Source of the DNA: Mytilus edulis
Lineage: Eukaryota > Mollusca > Bivalvia > Mytilida > Mytilidae
NCBI RefSeq assembly: GCF_963676685.1
Contig: NC_092346.1
Location: 25,247,133-25,311,132 of the forward strand
Length of the DNA stretch: 64,000 nucleotides
Direction: 5' to 3'
Positions 1-12,600 of this stretch are shown here, piece by piece. Below the pieces are notes generated by a model that searched no databases, was not told the origin of the DNA, and was given only the letters and a program-made list of their open reading frames with translations. Made by a program: the position numbers and the translations under genes. Each line of letters begins with the position of its first letter. The stretch's first letter is position 1.

Positions 1-540
1 TAAGTTCAGTATTTTTGTGATTTTACTTTTTAATGTCTTTTGAGCAATGCAAATATATTGATGAAATTAAATCTAACCTTCTAGTTTATAATTGAGTTAT
101 ATCAGAAATAAAATCATATCAAATTCTCTAAACATAATATCTCTATAGAAAATCTTTATAAAGTTCATTGACCAATTCTACCAAACAATATTAGAACATT
201 TTTTTTTGTCAAATAAAGGGTCAACAGATATGTATAATGTTTTCTTAAAAAAAAATAGTACAAGGCTTAGTTGTGAAGATAAATGGTCTCTAAGATTAAA
301 CAAAATTCTATATTTACAGAACAAAACTCTGTGAAAATAAGGTAAATTTTACAGGACTTAAAAACTACACCAAAGAAACTCTTGCATTAGAAAAGAATAT
401 ATATTTTTAAAAGAAACCCTTTTCATATGGCCATTATCTGCTGGGACCCCTGGCTTCCAATTTTGAGTATACAAAAAATCGGTACATTATGTACCGGACT
501 TATTTTTATGTACATTTCTTTCCTTATCCACATCACCACC
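1..540. other. AT-rich stretch, no gene seen
   Basis: Low-complexity A/T-rich DNA with stops in all frames. I see no exon with coding character and no clear repeat boundary. The last ~100 bases may be the decayed upstream part of the RT fragment that follows. Confidence 0.5.
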
Positions 541-1140
541 TATGTTATGATTTGATAACAATTGTGAACTTTCCATTTCTAAGTAGCAACATTCCAGCAG
601 CACCTGTATTCGGGGTATATATCTCCCAATTGATACGATATTCCCATGCTTGCATTTCCTATCATGATTTTCTTGATAGAGGTTTGCTACTCACAAGGAA
701 GCTATTAAACCAAGAGTTCCAAATGGTGAAGTTGAAATCATCCCTTCGTAAATTTTACGGACGCCATCACGAGTTGGTTGACCGTTATGGAATAACCGTT
801 TCACAAATGATATCGGATATGTTCCTTACGTCGTAACTACAATCCACTTCCCTTTCATGAATATGACCTACCGAATTAGACTATTAACCGGATTTGTAAT
901 CACATGAGCAACACGACGGGTGCCACATGTGGAGCAGGATCTGCTTACCCTTCCGGAGCACCTGAGATCACCCCTAGTTTTTGGTGGGGGTCGTGTTGTT
1001 TATTCTTTAGTTTTCTATGTTGTGTCATGTGTGCTATTGTTTTTCTGTTTGTCTTTTTCATTTTTAGCCATGGTGTTGTCAGTTTGTTTTAGATTTATGA
1101 GTTTGACTGTCCCTTTGGTATCTTTCGTCCCTCTTTTGAT
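541..1140 (+). mobile_element. Penelope-like retroelement: RT C-terminal fragment plus 3' tail
   Basis: Bases ~541-836 encode the end of a reverse transcriptase: a 'VNFPFL' block, then 'GVYISQLIRYSHAC', then 'LLNQEF...LRKFYGRHHELVDRYG'. The same blocks occur in order at the C-terminus of the longer RT on the minus strand at 35645-37321 ('VNYPFL', 'GVYISQLVRFARVC', 'LLHQGF...FTKFYHRYKEIIRKYN'), so the two belong to one superfamily but different subfamilies. The catalytic palm motifs are absent, so this is a 5'-truncated copy. The 3' tail (~837-1140) recurs at 20373-20690 and 61081-61640, and inverted at 24719-24826, which marks it as repetitive. Assignment to Penelope-like elements is from general RT knowledge; a GIY-YIG endonuclease is not visible. 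Confidence 0.7.
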
Positions 1141-2562
1141 ACTGTTATATATTGGTTCATATATATGCTTGATGTTTTGTCTATGTTTATAACTACATGT
1201 ATGTTCCTCTAAGTTATTGCCTGTACGCAAATATTTGAATAAATAAATCCTGCAAGCTGTATTATGAATGATTTAAGTAAAATATATATATTATTTTTTT
1301 TTAATTGTTGCTTTTTTTTTCAAAATTCCAATTTCTGTGATTTTTATTTATTTATTTTTTATTCTTTTATCTATTAAGATTCATGGATCATTCTATATTG
1401 ATACTGTATTAGTTGGATATACTATAATTTATAAATGTATATATTTGATGTATCCACTAACAAATGTCAAACTATCAATAAGTATGATTGCTTCTGAAAA
1501 AAAGCCAAACATGTACACAGCTGTAGAGCATTAAGGACCCAACATACCAGAAGTATGTGCAAAAAAAACCAGAAACCCATACATTGTCGTAATATTACAT
1601 TGAATTTCGTAATCAATGACAAAAACATACTAGCTAAGGTATTGTCAAGGTATGTAACAAACTTTTTTCTAGTTTATTTTGAAATTTCAAGATTATTTTA
1701 AAGGTCCAACGCCCTGAGGCAAAATTTACTTAATATGATGTTTGTTTTACTGTGCTGGTTTGTGCATTGCGCTTGAATGCTTACATGTATGTGTTATCTA
1801 TCCTAATTGAGTGAACTTTCGAATTCTTTAAGAGGTATAATAAAGAGTATCGCTTTGGATGCACAAAATACAATAGAAGTGTTACTTTTATTTACTTACA
1901 ATGAGTTGATACCACTGCCAGTCAGCTATTTTTATCTGCGAGTTAAACCAACTCTTTAATCAGTGTTTCGGAAGTGGCTTGATTCATAACAAACTTTTCT
2001 AACATTTTCCTCTGATCATTTTAAACATCATTATACTTGCTAAGCATATGTAAATTTGTTACGTAACAAAATACAATCTCGAGTACAATTTAACTTACTT
2101 ATTATACAATCTCGATCGATGTTAAATGGTTCTTAAAATGTTAATTGATTATTTTTTTTTAATTGAAAGTTCAATAGTACATACATGTACTATGTGTGGT
2201 CATTGCAAATGTTGCTTACATATTGCTATTGATTTATTTTTTATTTATTTTTATTAAATTGTGCGCCTACGTGTACTTCATATCTAAGCCAATGGGATCA
2301 AAGCGATATTGCATCATTCTTATATAACCATTGAAATCAAAGCGCTATTACATAATTTTTTCTCAAACATATATAAATCTGTGCATTCAATCTCTAAAGT
2401 ATCTATATGTGAATGTGTAGGAAATTGATAACATTTGCTTAGTTTGCATCAGCAAGTTTTTACAGTTTTAATTGTAAGTATATATGTTGTTGTCTTAATA
2501 AATGCTCAATTATGGAAATTTATTAACGCAATATTTTTATTGAAATTATGAATTGTACCAAT
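1141..2562. other. Intergenic, nothing recognised
   Basis: A/T-rich DNA with homopolymer runs. No open frame with splice sites or protein similarity was found. Confidence 0.45.
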
Positions 2563-2680
2563 AAAATTGAGAATGGAAATGGGGAATGTGTCAAAGAGAC
2601 AACAACCCGACCATAGAAAAGACAACAGCAGAAGGTCACCAACAGGTCAGAGAAATTCCCGCACCCCAATATCCAGTTTT
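2563..2680 (+). repeat. Dispersed repeat fragment ('gtcaaagagacaacaacccg' family)
   Basis: Matches the start of the longer copy at 34980-35390, including the 'acccgaccatagaaaagacaacagc' region (2606 onward). A short inverted piece occurs near 7880-7915. No coding potential. Confidence 0.65.
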
Positions 2681-2754
2681 GTTTTTGCAAATGTTTACAT
2701 ACATTTTATTTGCGTAATTATGTAATTACTACACTGCATGTGATATTAATAATA

Positions 2755-3490
2755 TAAATATTTTTCATGTTATATGCATACTTTAAATGTCATTTTTCAT
2801 AATGTTAAATGAATACTTTAAATGCTATACTTCACCTTAAATGAATACTTTAAATATTATGCTCAATGTTAAATGAATATTTTTAATGCTATACCTCATC
2901 GTAAATGAATATACTTCATCTTAAATGAATACTTTAAATGTTATACTCAATGTTGAATAAATACTTTAAGGGAGTTCGCTTCTCAGTTTCAAAATAATAA
3001 GCTTCTTAAAACACTAGATTATATTGATAGAGGATTAATAAAGGAATCAAAAGATTATATAGGTCAATGTGTTTGTTTTCGAGATATTAGCCATTGAAAC
3101 TTTGGCGGGAAAATATTCTCTCTTTACTTTACATAGCTTTATTATTGACAAGTTTAAGTTCCCAAAAACTATTGAAAAATAATTAAAATTGTATATGACA
3201 GATAATTTATCATTATACTTGTAGGAGATTTTTAAAAGGAAAAATGGGGTTCAATGGGCAAATTTTTTAAGGCATTCAAATGGATAAAAACCAGAGGATT
3301 CCGAAAATCTGATAGAAATCTCAAAATATGACAAGCGAAGATCCTTAAATGTTATACTTCATGTTAAAAGAATACTTTAAATGGTATACTCCATTTTAAA
3401 TGAATATTTTAAAATGTTATTCTTCATGTTAAATGAATACTTAAAGTGTTATATTTCATCTTAAATACATACTTTAAATATTATACTTCA
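2755..3490. repeat. Minisatellite, ~33-bp unit, interrupted
   Basis: About ten imperfect copies of a unit whose core reads 'gaatactttaaatgttatac' followed by 'ttcatgttaaat'. The array is split by a TTAA-flanked MITE at 2970-3344 and resumes in register after it. Confidence 0.75.
2970..3344. mobile_element. MITE with TTAA target duplication (piggyBac-like)
   Basis: The element is bounded by TTAA at 2966-2969 and 3345-3348. Its ends are imperfect inverted repeats: left 'GGGAGTTCGCTTCTCA', right (reverse complement) 'GGATCTTCGCTTGTCA'. Removing it restores the surrounding minisatellite unit. A related copy, also TTAA-flanked, lies at 54430-54723 inside TBCE. It has no open frame and must be non-autonomous. 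Assignment to the piggyBac superfamily rests on the TTAA site alone. Confidence 0.7.
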
Positions 3491-3626
3491 TAAAAAATGA
3501 TTAATGCAAATATTATAAAAATTTTCTGAAATATGAAAAATGCACATATTATAAAAAATTTCTGAAATATGAAAAATGCAAATATTGTACTTAATGAAAT
3601 ATGAATAATGTAAATGTTTCAGCACC

Positions 3627-6600
3627 ATGTTTAACTGTTGTCACGTGATTGTCATTGCACTCAGCATATACCATGAGGTGAATGCAGAAGAAAGTAAGCT
3701 TCATATCAATGGATGAACTGTAAACAAGATTCAACATTAACATTGATAAATATAAATAATCAACATAAAGTGCATTATTGATTGTGTAGAGTATATCGCA
3801 CGAAAATAATACATAAGGTTAATGTTCATCTACAAAAATGAATGCAAAGAATTTCGTTTGAAAATGTGTCAAACTAAATATATTGATTAAATGTAATGAG
3901 TTATATCATTTTGATGTAAAAAAAATATAGTGCATTACCACTATCGAATTTGCCTGAAATAATTAATAGATTTCTTTATTCTTTTGACGGCAAAAAAATA
4001 ATTTTAATTTCAGAACCAATTTTGGAAACAATTGTGTTTATCCTCTATCTTTGACACATTTTATCTTTTCATAATACATAATGTTCTGTTCGAAATGTAA
4101 ACATCGCATGATGTAGAGTCATTTTAAGTATAATATCTTAATTTTTAAGAGTTAACTCGTCAATGTACGGCCTCACAGGGAAGATGCGCTCAAACAAAAT
4201 ATTCCAATTGTGAAAGTAGTTTTGGTTCTGGATGGACAGAAAAAGGCAGTTGTTGTCGAAGGAGACCGTGTTGCGTGTGTAAGTATACTATCATACAAGT
4301 CGCCGTAAACTAACATTGTTTTGCAGTATATCACGTAGATATAAGCTGGAATATTTATATAGAAATGTAGCTACCTTAGCTACAATTGCAGAATATTTTA
4401 CTTCGATGTTTCGTCGAGTGCATTGATTTTACTTATTCTATAAAGTATATATATATACAACTCGTCTAAACATCAACCCAACAATGTTAGATCTGTAAAT
4501 TTGCTTTCGCAAATTTTTGGTTCTTCCCTCGCCGGGATTCGAACCCATGCCGTCTGAGATGCTTTTTTGTTTTTCAACATATCGAATGGATGTTTGGCCA
4601 ATGATCTTGTACAGTAATGGGGGTTGCAAAACTCACCCTGTGTGACCGAACACTTATTTTAATAGGAGTTATCTACCCACGTCCCCTTTTTCTTGTTATC
4701 GCTATATCTCTAATATATATATATGTTAGCGGCAATAAGTGAAAGTATATATATATATATATATACATGTTAGTGACAATAAGTGAAATTGGGCATTAAG
4801 CTTAAATTCTAGGCAATAAGCTAACGCCTTGGCAGTAAGTCTATTGCCTAAATGATGTTCGAAATTTGTCTTGAATCCTAGAATTTAAGCTTAAATTCTG
4901 AAAAATGTGTACAGGCATTAAGCTTAATGCCTAAAATATAAATGCGAGTAATTAAAAGACATTTAATCATTTAAATAAAAATATTTTTGTTACATAATAA
5001 CATTATGAGAACTGGGGCCCGTTAATAGAAACTGTCCTAAGATCGGTCCTATAAGATATTCTAATGACAGAAATTATGATAAAATTAGGATCGACTTATG
5101 ACATGTCTCAGCATGCAAATCGAAGCTATCTGGGGATTATCTTAGCTACGAGGTCCTAAGCACTGGCGTAAAAGAAAATAACAGATTAAAAAATTATTAA
5201 AAAACTGTTTCAAATTTAACCAACAACTTTAATGTAAAAAGCGATTACTCTTTAGAAAATAATTATCAGTTTTAAATTAAAGGCAACAAATAATTTTGAT
5301 ATTATAGTTAGGTCTTTCCTCTTTTCGTGGAAAGACTTTTTGTTTTTCTTCTGATTATTTTTTTGTTGTTTTTTTTTTTGTTCTGTCGTCTGAGATGCTT
5401 TTTTGTTTTTCAACATATCGAATGGATGTTTGGCCAATGATGTTGTACAGTAATGGGGGTTGCAAAACTCACCCTGTGTGACCGAACACTTATTCTTATA
5501 GGAGTTATCTCCCCACGTCCCATTTTTCTTGTTATCGCTATATCTCTAAAACCGTAAAAGATTTTAACAAACTGCTTTCACCAAATTGTTTTTCTACTCT
5601 TCAGAATGATTTGGTTAATTTAACTGGAGTGATCTGAAGACATCTTATGGGAGTTATTTCCCTTTGAAAATTTAAGATAGGCGATACGTTGGATAAATTC
5701 ATACGTTATAAGTCGTAGAGGCCTACCGTCTTTTGATATGAAGTCCTTAGTCCATTTGAAGGAAATTGAGGTCAAGGTCAAAGGTCAAGGTCATGTTATA
5801 AATTTTGAATTTTGCTTGTTATCGTTATTCAAAGAAACTGTAACAGTTAATGATATGGAGTGTTTGCCAAATAACTGTCTACGATAAGGCACAACTTCAA
5901 CCCATTTAAGTTGAAGTGTTTTGGTCAACCCTTATAGTAGTTTTCTCCCCTTTTGTATTTGAAATCGGTATTTCTCAACAACCATACAAGTGATTGACCT
6001 GAGGTCTTTTGATTTGAGATCACTGACATATGACATTGATATTGAGGTCAAGGTCAAAGGTCAATTTGACGTTCTTGATTTTGACCTTTGCTAAAAATTC
6101 TTTCTTGTTCATTATAAAACAATTAAGTCTTCTGCATATACCTATTAATCTTTTTTTTTATATCAATTTGAGGTACCAATTACATCATCAAGGTGTGACA
6201 TTTTTCTAACATCATTTTTTAAATTTCATTCTTATTATCGAGGTGGAAAGACCTTCAATTGTTCTCTGAAGAATTGGTTTTCAATTGTATATTTAAATTC
6301 TTTAAAACAAAACATAAGTAAAAAAATATAACTACGTTTTATATTTGAATTGAACAAACTATATAGTGAATTGTAAATAGTTTAAATGAAATAAAATTAT
6401 AATCGATAAAATCCATGTATGTTTTAAGGGAGCTCAATTCGAAGTATCACGTTCTCATACTTTATTTATTGCATCTATTTTATTTTATTACTGCAATTAA
6501 CATACGTTTGAATATGAGCAAAAGAAAACAAATATCGAATTTTACCGATGCTAAACTACAGGGCCCAGTTTCATTCTAAATATAAAAAAGAAGATGTGGT

Positions 6601-9600
6601 ATGTTTCCAAATGAGACAACTCTCCACAAGAGACAAGATATAAGATCACTAATAAAATATTTTATTTATATTTCAACGCATCAAATACATATGTAATGAT
6701 TTACAAATATGAAAACTTGATAGAAATGTGTGTTAAAATCATTTTGTTATCACAAGTTGTGGAAAATTAACTTATTCAATGAAAAAAATGAAAATGGTGT
6801 GAGCAAAAAAAAACTTATCTTGATTTTGTCCACTTTTGACCAGTTCAAACCAGTTCAACTAGTGAAGTTAACAAATTTTCAAATAAATTTTATAATCATT
6901 CTATAGAATCTCTTCCCTTTTTTTAATTGGATACAATCACTTTTTTTAAATCTTTTAATATTTTGTTATACCACAAAAACATGAAAAAATATAAGTAAAT
7001 TTTGTTTTTAAACTGCTAAAATTACTAAATAAACTTACCAAATTTGAAGATTTGTCAAATGAATGTATATGTAATACATGTAATATTAGAAATATAATTA
7101 AGAAACGACTTTATATCAAGAATAGATCAACGTATATGCATAAATTCTAGAGTTCACTTATTGCCTAAAGTTATGTTTGGCAATAGGATGAATAATTACA
7201 ATCAGATTTCAGGAAATAAGCTTAATGCCTGAAAATTTCAGGCAATAACTTAATGCCTAGGCGTTAGCTTACTGCCTATGTTTTAAGCTTAATGCCTAAT
7301 TTCACTTATTCCCGCTAACATATATATATATATCATATGGTGTGTTTAATAACCTTTAATTCCTCTGACTGTTGATGTGTTTGATAACCTTAAATTCCTC
7401 TGACTGTGTGTTTAATGCGTAAGAAACTATATTCATTATTCAGATCGCAGAGAGGGTATGTGTTGTGACATTCCCGTTTTAGATTTTATATATATTGTCT
7501 AAGAATTGAATTAAACATATAATACGGATTACCATTTCCTAGTATATTGTACAATTGTATGATACTAAACTTTTAACGTTCTACATTAGAGGAATGAATA
7601 TAAGATTGAGATTTCACAAAACCTGTTTAACACCGCTGCATGTTTTTGCGCTTTTCCCCAAGGCAGGAGATTCTGGCCTTGTTTTATCTCGTATGTTTTA
7701 AATTATTTATATAGTTCGTAGTTAAGTTTGACGTCCACCATCACTGAACTAGTACAAACTTTTGTTAAGGGTCCCGCTGAAGCACACCTCTGGCTGCGGA
7801 ATTGATTGTCTGGCTGTATTGAAGACAAATTGGTAGTCTCTGGTTGTTGACTGCGCTTTGGTCGAGTTGTTATCTCTTTAACACATTCCCCATCTCCATT
7901 CTCAATTTTATTTCATAATCTTGAGAAATATTTTAAGTTTGAAGTGTAAAAATATTCAATCTCTATCTAACGTTATCGAAGACACATTCCGAATTTATTT
8001 AATGATCTTGAGATCTGTGTTTTTAGTTCAGTGTGAAGATATTAAATATTTTCAACGTTAAATGAATCCTGGCATCACTGTCAAAATGTAAATAAGGCCG
8101 TTATTTTGAGGGCTTTTATTGCTGACTATGCGGTATGTGCTTTGCGCATTGTTGAAGGACATACGCGGTGACCTATAGTTGTTAATTTCTGTCTCATTTT
8201 GGTCTTTTGTGGAGAGTTGTCTCATTGGCAATCATACCACATCTTTTTATTTCTATAAACAGTTTAGTTGTATTATTTGTTCTTTTGTTTGTTTGTTATA
8301 ACTTGTAAACTGCAGGTATTCTAAAGACTTGTAGTTCGGTGTGAAGATATTCCACCCAACAATCTTACAAATGTTGCTGTCACTGTAACAGAAAGAACTA
8401 TTAGCTCAACGGCAAATTTTACCTGTGATGCAGGACATTCATTTGTTGGAAACGAAACTATAACATGTACCTCCTCAGGATGGAATGGGAATATACCACA
8501 ATGTCGCTGTAAGAACAAACTCTTTTTTGAATTTTGGATTTTCAATGCTGTTCAACTTTGTACTTGTTTGGCATTATATCTATTTTGATATGAGAATCAC
8601 TAATTAATCCTATTTAGACGAAACTCGCGTCTGGCGTAGTAAATTATAATCCTGGTATTACTAATGTTATTTCAACTGATCGGGCGGAGCTTACTTTTTA
8701 ATTAACGTAAGGACAGTCTATCTGAAGATGTGCGTGATAAAGATGATGGCTGTTATGATTATAACTGATTTCTAATCACCTATCAGTGTCACCAAACAGA
8801 TATACAAATGAACTGAGTGTATGATATAGGACGAATAACTGGACACTTTATTGATGAGTTTATCCTGAAATACCTGTCTATAGATGGACTGGTCTTAGAT
8901 AAGCGAACCAGTTAAACCCCGCCTAGTCAAGTGAAATAAATCAACTATTTAGTTCAGTGTGAAGATATTCAATCTATCCAACGTTAAATGAATCCTGGCA
9001 TCACTGTCAAAATGAAAGCAATTTCTAACAAGAACCCTACAAAAGTCTGAAGGAGCATTCTTTTATGCTTAACACATCTTTTGGTCAGTTGATCGAAAAC
9101 AAATGTTACGATAAAAAATCTTTCGGGAAATTAACAAATGTGTCTTTTTCAAATCAAATAAAATATTTGTCCTTATCTTAGTGTTTCGGGATAGTTATGA
9201 ATTCTTTACCACTATAACAGATCAATTTGAGCGATGCAAGTTAAAATCTTACAATGATAGCCTTCAATCAACAAACGTACCGCTGATTGTCTTTCGTGGA
9301 TTTGTCTTTTAGTATTTGTTAAAAAAGGAACTAATCCATCTGATGAGTTAAACATTTTTCAACTGATTTTTATAGTTCGTTCTTATGTTGTACTGTTATA
9401 TACCACTGTCCTAGGTTAGGTGGAGGATTGGGATCCCGCTAACATATTCAGCCCCGCCATATTACGTATGCAAGTGCCTGTCCCAAGTCAGGAGAGTATA
9501 ATTCAGTGGTTGTCGTTAGCTTATGTGTTACAAAAATGTACACATTTGATTTTCGTTAATTTTGTTATGTAAATAAGTTCGTTTGTTTTCTCGTTTGAAT

Positions 9601-12600
9601 TGTTTTACATTATAAATTTCGGGATTTTTATAGCTGACTTTGCGGTACGTGCTTTGCACATTGCTGAAGGCCGTACGCGGTGACCTTTAGTTGTTAATTT
9701 CTGTCTCATTTTGGTCTCATGTGGGGAGGTGTCTTATTGGCAATTATACCACATCTTCTTTTTTATATAAACAGTTTAGTTGTATTAGTTGTTCTTTTGT
9801 TTGTTTGTAATAACTTGTAAACTGCAGATAGTCGTGTAGATTTGTGTGAAGATATTCCACCCAACAATCTAACAAATGGTGCTGTTACTGTAACGGAAAG
9901 AACTATTGGTTCAACGGCAAATTTTACCTGTGATGCAGGACATTCACTTGTTGGAAACGAAACTATAACATGTACCTCCTCAGGATGGAATGGGAATATA
10001 CCACAATGCAGTAAGAACAAACACTTTTTTGAACTTTGGATTTTCAATGCTCTTCAACTTTGTACTTGTTTGGTATTACATCTATTTTGATATGAGAATC
10101 ACTAATGAGTCCTTTTTAGACGAAACGCGCGTCTGGCGTACTAAATTATAATCCTAATACCTTTGATAATTATTTAGTGAAGATATTCAATCTATCCAAC
10201 GTTTAATGAATCCTGGCATCACTGTCAAAATGAAAGCAATTTCTAACAAATACCCTAACAAACGAACTAACCCTACAAAACGCTGAACTAAAAAGCGTTC
10301 TGTTATGCTTCATTTATCCTTTGGCACATTAACTGAAACTAAGTATCATACTTGGGAGTAAGGCACTGTAAGGCACTTTCTGGAAATTACGGATAAAAGT
10401 TGTATTCTAATATCCCGAAGACGGCAAATACAGGTAACATAAATCCAATAAAACACTTGCTCTAAACTCTGGCGATCCGGTACAGAAGGGGATTCCTTTT
10501 TCAACTACAAACAATCGTAGAACAATGTGGCTTGTGTCCATGTTGCTTTTTGTTCGCTTTACATCTAGTAGGGTGTTCGAAATATTGATTTAACATCCAA
10601 ATAATACGAATATTATAAATTGTAAGAACCACAATAATGCGTCTGTACATTACGAGACAAAATTTATAAATTTGTTATCATCGAAAAAAAACTTGACAGA
10701 AATATATGAGCTTCGAATGTGGACAACCATTTATTAATGATAGTTGGCAGAAATCCTTAAAACAGTTAATATTGTTTTGATACAATTTTAGTATCTATAT
10801 TATGTCCTGAGACGATAGCCTTCTTTCGTGGTTCAAAATACATATTCAGCTGTGGCAAGAGACATTGGTCTAACTCTGAGGTAAGCAATTTAATATTTTG
10901 ATAAACAATTTAATTTTCTATTTTAGAACGTACCAAAAAATGTTTTTTTCTATGTATTACTGGATTGCTCTTACAGTAAAATATTTATAAATTATGAAAT
11001 TGTGAATTTGCATCATAACATCAACTTGGTCTGATTCGACGGTATACAATTTAATATATTGATATCCAATTTATTTTTTGCAATTATAACATGTTTTTTT
11101 TTCTACATAACTGGATTACTCCTTAACTACAATATTATTAATCTATGAGTTTGTGAATTTGCATTATCCGAAAAATATTAAGACAAGAAGTAGAAATCAA
11201 GGAAAAAATCGGGCTCCGAACTGAGCAGAGATAAACGTAAGAAAATATTTAACAAGTAAACATTTTATATTCCTTCATTTTGAAACAGATGATGAAAATT
11301 ATTACGTTATACTTCCTGAATATATGTGCGTGCCATCAAAAATCCTGAAAGAAGTAATCCGTTAAATGTATATGATGAAGATGATTTAGCTGAATAAATC
11401 GAAATTTCTAGGAAGAAATTACCTTAGCTGTACAGGGCAAGACTTTTCTGGATTTTTTGTTCCGAAATTCAATTTAGCTTCGTATATCATTTTTTTTTAC
11501 CAATTTTATTCATTAACGAGCCTTGTTTTGAACAAATGCTCGTCTTGTGTACACAATGATAAGCACGGTATGGTTGCTGAATTTTTAAACTAATATTCAT
11601 TGTTGTAGACTAACTGCATTGCCAGTGGTGGACATTTGGCTTCTATTGAAACTGCCGAAGAAAACACTTTTTTATTAGACGTCTTTGTATTGATGCAGAA
11701 CATACTGAGCATACCTGGTAGGAAAATTGTATTGACACAGAAAATAATGAAATCAACCGATTTTAATAATATTACGTTTTAAAAACTAAGACGATATTTG
11801 TATTGAATGATAAACTCTCATTTTGTTATGAAATTGATCGATAAACTATCTTTTAATCGATATTTACATTATGCTGTCTGATTATATTATTATTCTATAA
11901 GTTTTTATGAACGCTGCTCGTGCTCACATTTGCATATCAGAAAAATGTGCATTTGTGGTTGATGGCGCAAAATAGATCATGAGCTGGAAATTTGTGTTCA
12001 TGCCTCACACAGTTTGAGTGGTATTCTATACCGAAAACTTTTTATTGAAGTGTATATTTGGTATGAAATGCTTCATTTTGCTAAGGTGTTCAAGTTTTGA
12101 TCGACGAACGTGTGTCTGATGAAAAAACGAGCAGTTATTGATTTAACACAAATTAAAAATAACAAAGATGGAGCAGGAGCACTTAATTTTGGTAATCTAT
12201 ATTATGTTATTACCATAAAATCAAGAGATTACAAGGATATTGAGCACGTGTATAGTATGTACAATTAGATAATAGTTTATTTCAGTAACAGATCCATACG
12301 TAATGCGATCACCGGAATTTAAAGAGTAGGGTCACACTAACATGACTATAAGGTCACTTCGAATACGAAAAATATGTCGGCGAATTGCTTCCTAAAAGCA
12401 AGCAATTACCAAAAAGGAAACTTCTTCCAAATGTGCACAAATAAGAGATTTTTTTCAGAAAAAGTATATATACATAAGTTTTATAATGCATATCATCTCT
12501 TTAGGTATAAAAAACATATGCATTATTTTTTCTTTATTTGAGGTTTCATATGACTTTAAGTCAAATTTTCATTTGTTTACCTATGTTACGTTATATATTA

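Larger units (their letters stand above)
4769..7320. mobile_element. ~2.5-kb element with complex inverted ends (GCATTAAGCTTAATGCC motif)
   Basis: The left end reads 'gttag..gacaataagtgaaatt' then 'gcattaagctta'. The right end (reverse complement from 7320) reads 'gttagcgggaataagtgaaa' then 'ggcattaagctta'. Each end carries several short palindromic copies of GGCATTAAGCTTAATGCC and 'taagctaacgcc'. Both ends abut (AT)n tracts. There is no transposase frame, so it is non-autonomous or foldback-like. It lies in the second coding intron of the lectin gene and contains the repeat at 5390 and an AGGTCA-rich stretch. Confidence 0.6.

Noticed and set aside
904-1192. Open frames over the Penelope-like tail
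   Set aside because: The same sequence recurs as a non-coding tail at 20.4 kb and 24.7 kb with stops; no protein similarity.
4530-4550. Possible tRNA gene (B box GGGTTCGAATCCC)
   Set aside because: No matching A box or cloverleaf stems could be found; treated as SINE-like repeat.
8321-8545. Minus-strand open frame over the first sushi exon (also 9763-10047)
   Set aside because: Shadow of the plus-strand sushi exons, which have correct splice sites, phases and conserved Cys residues.
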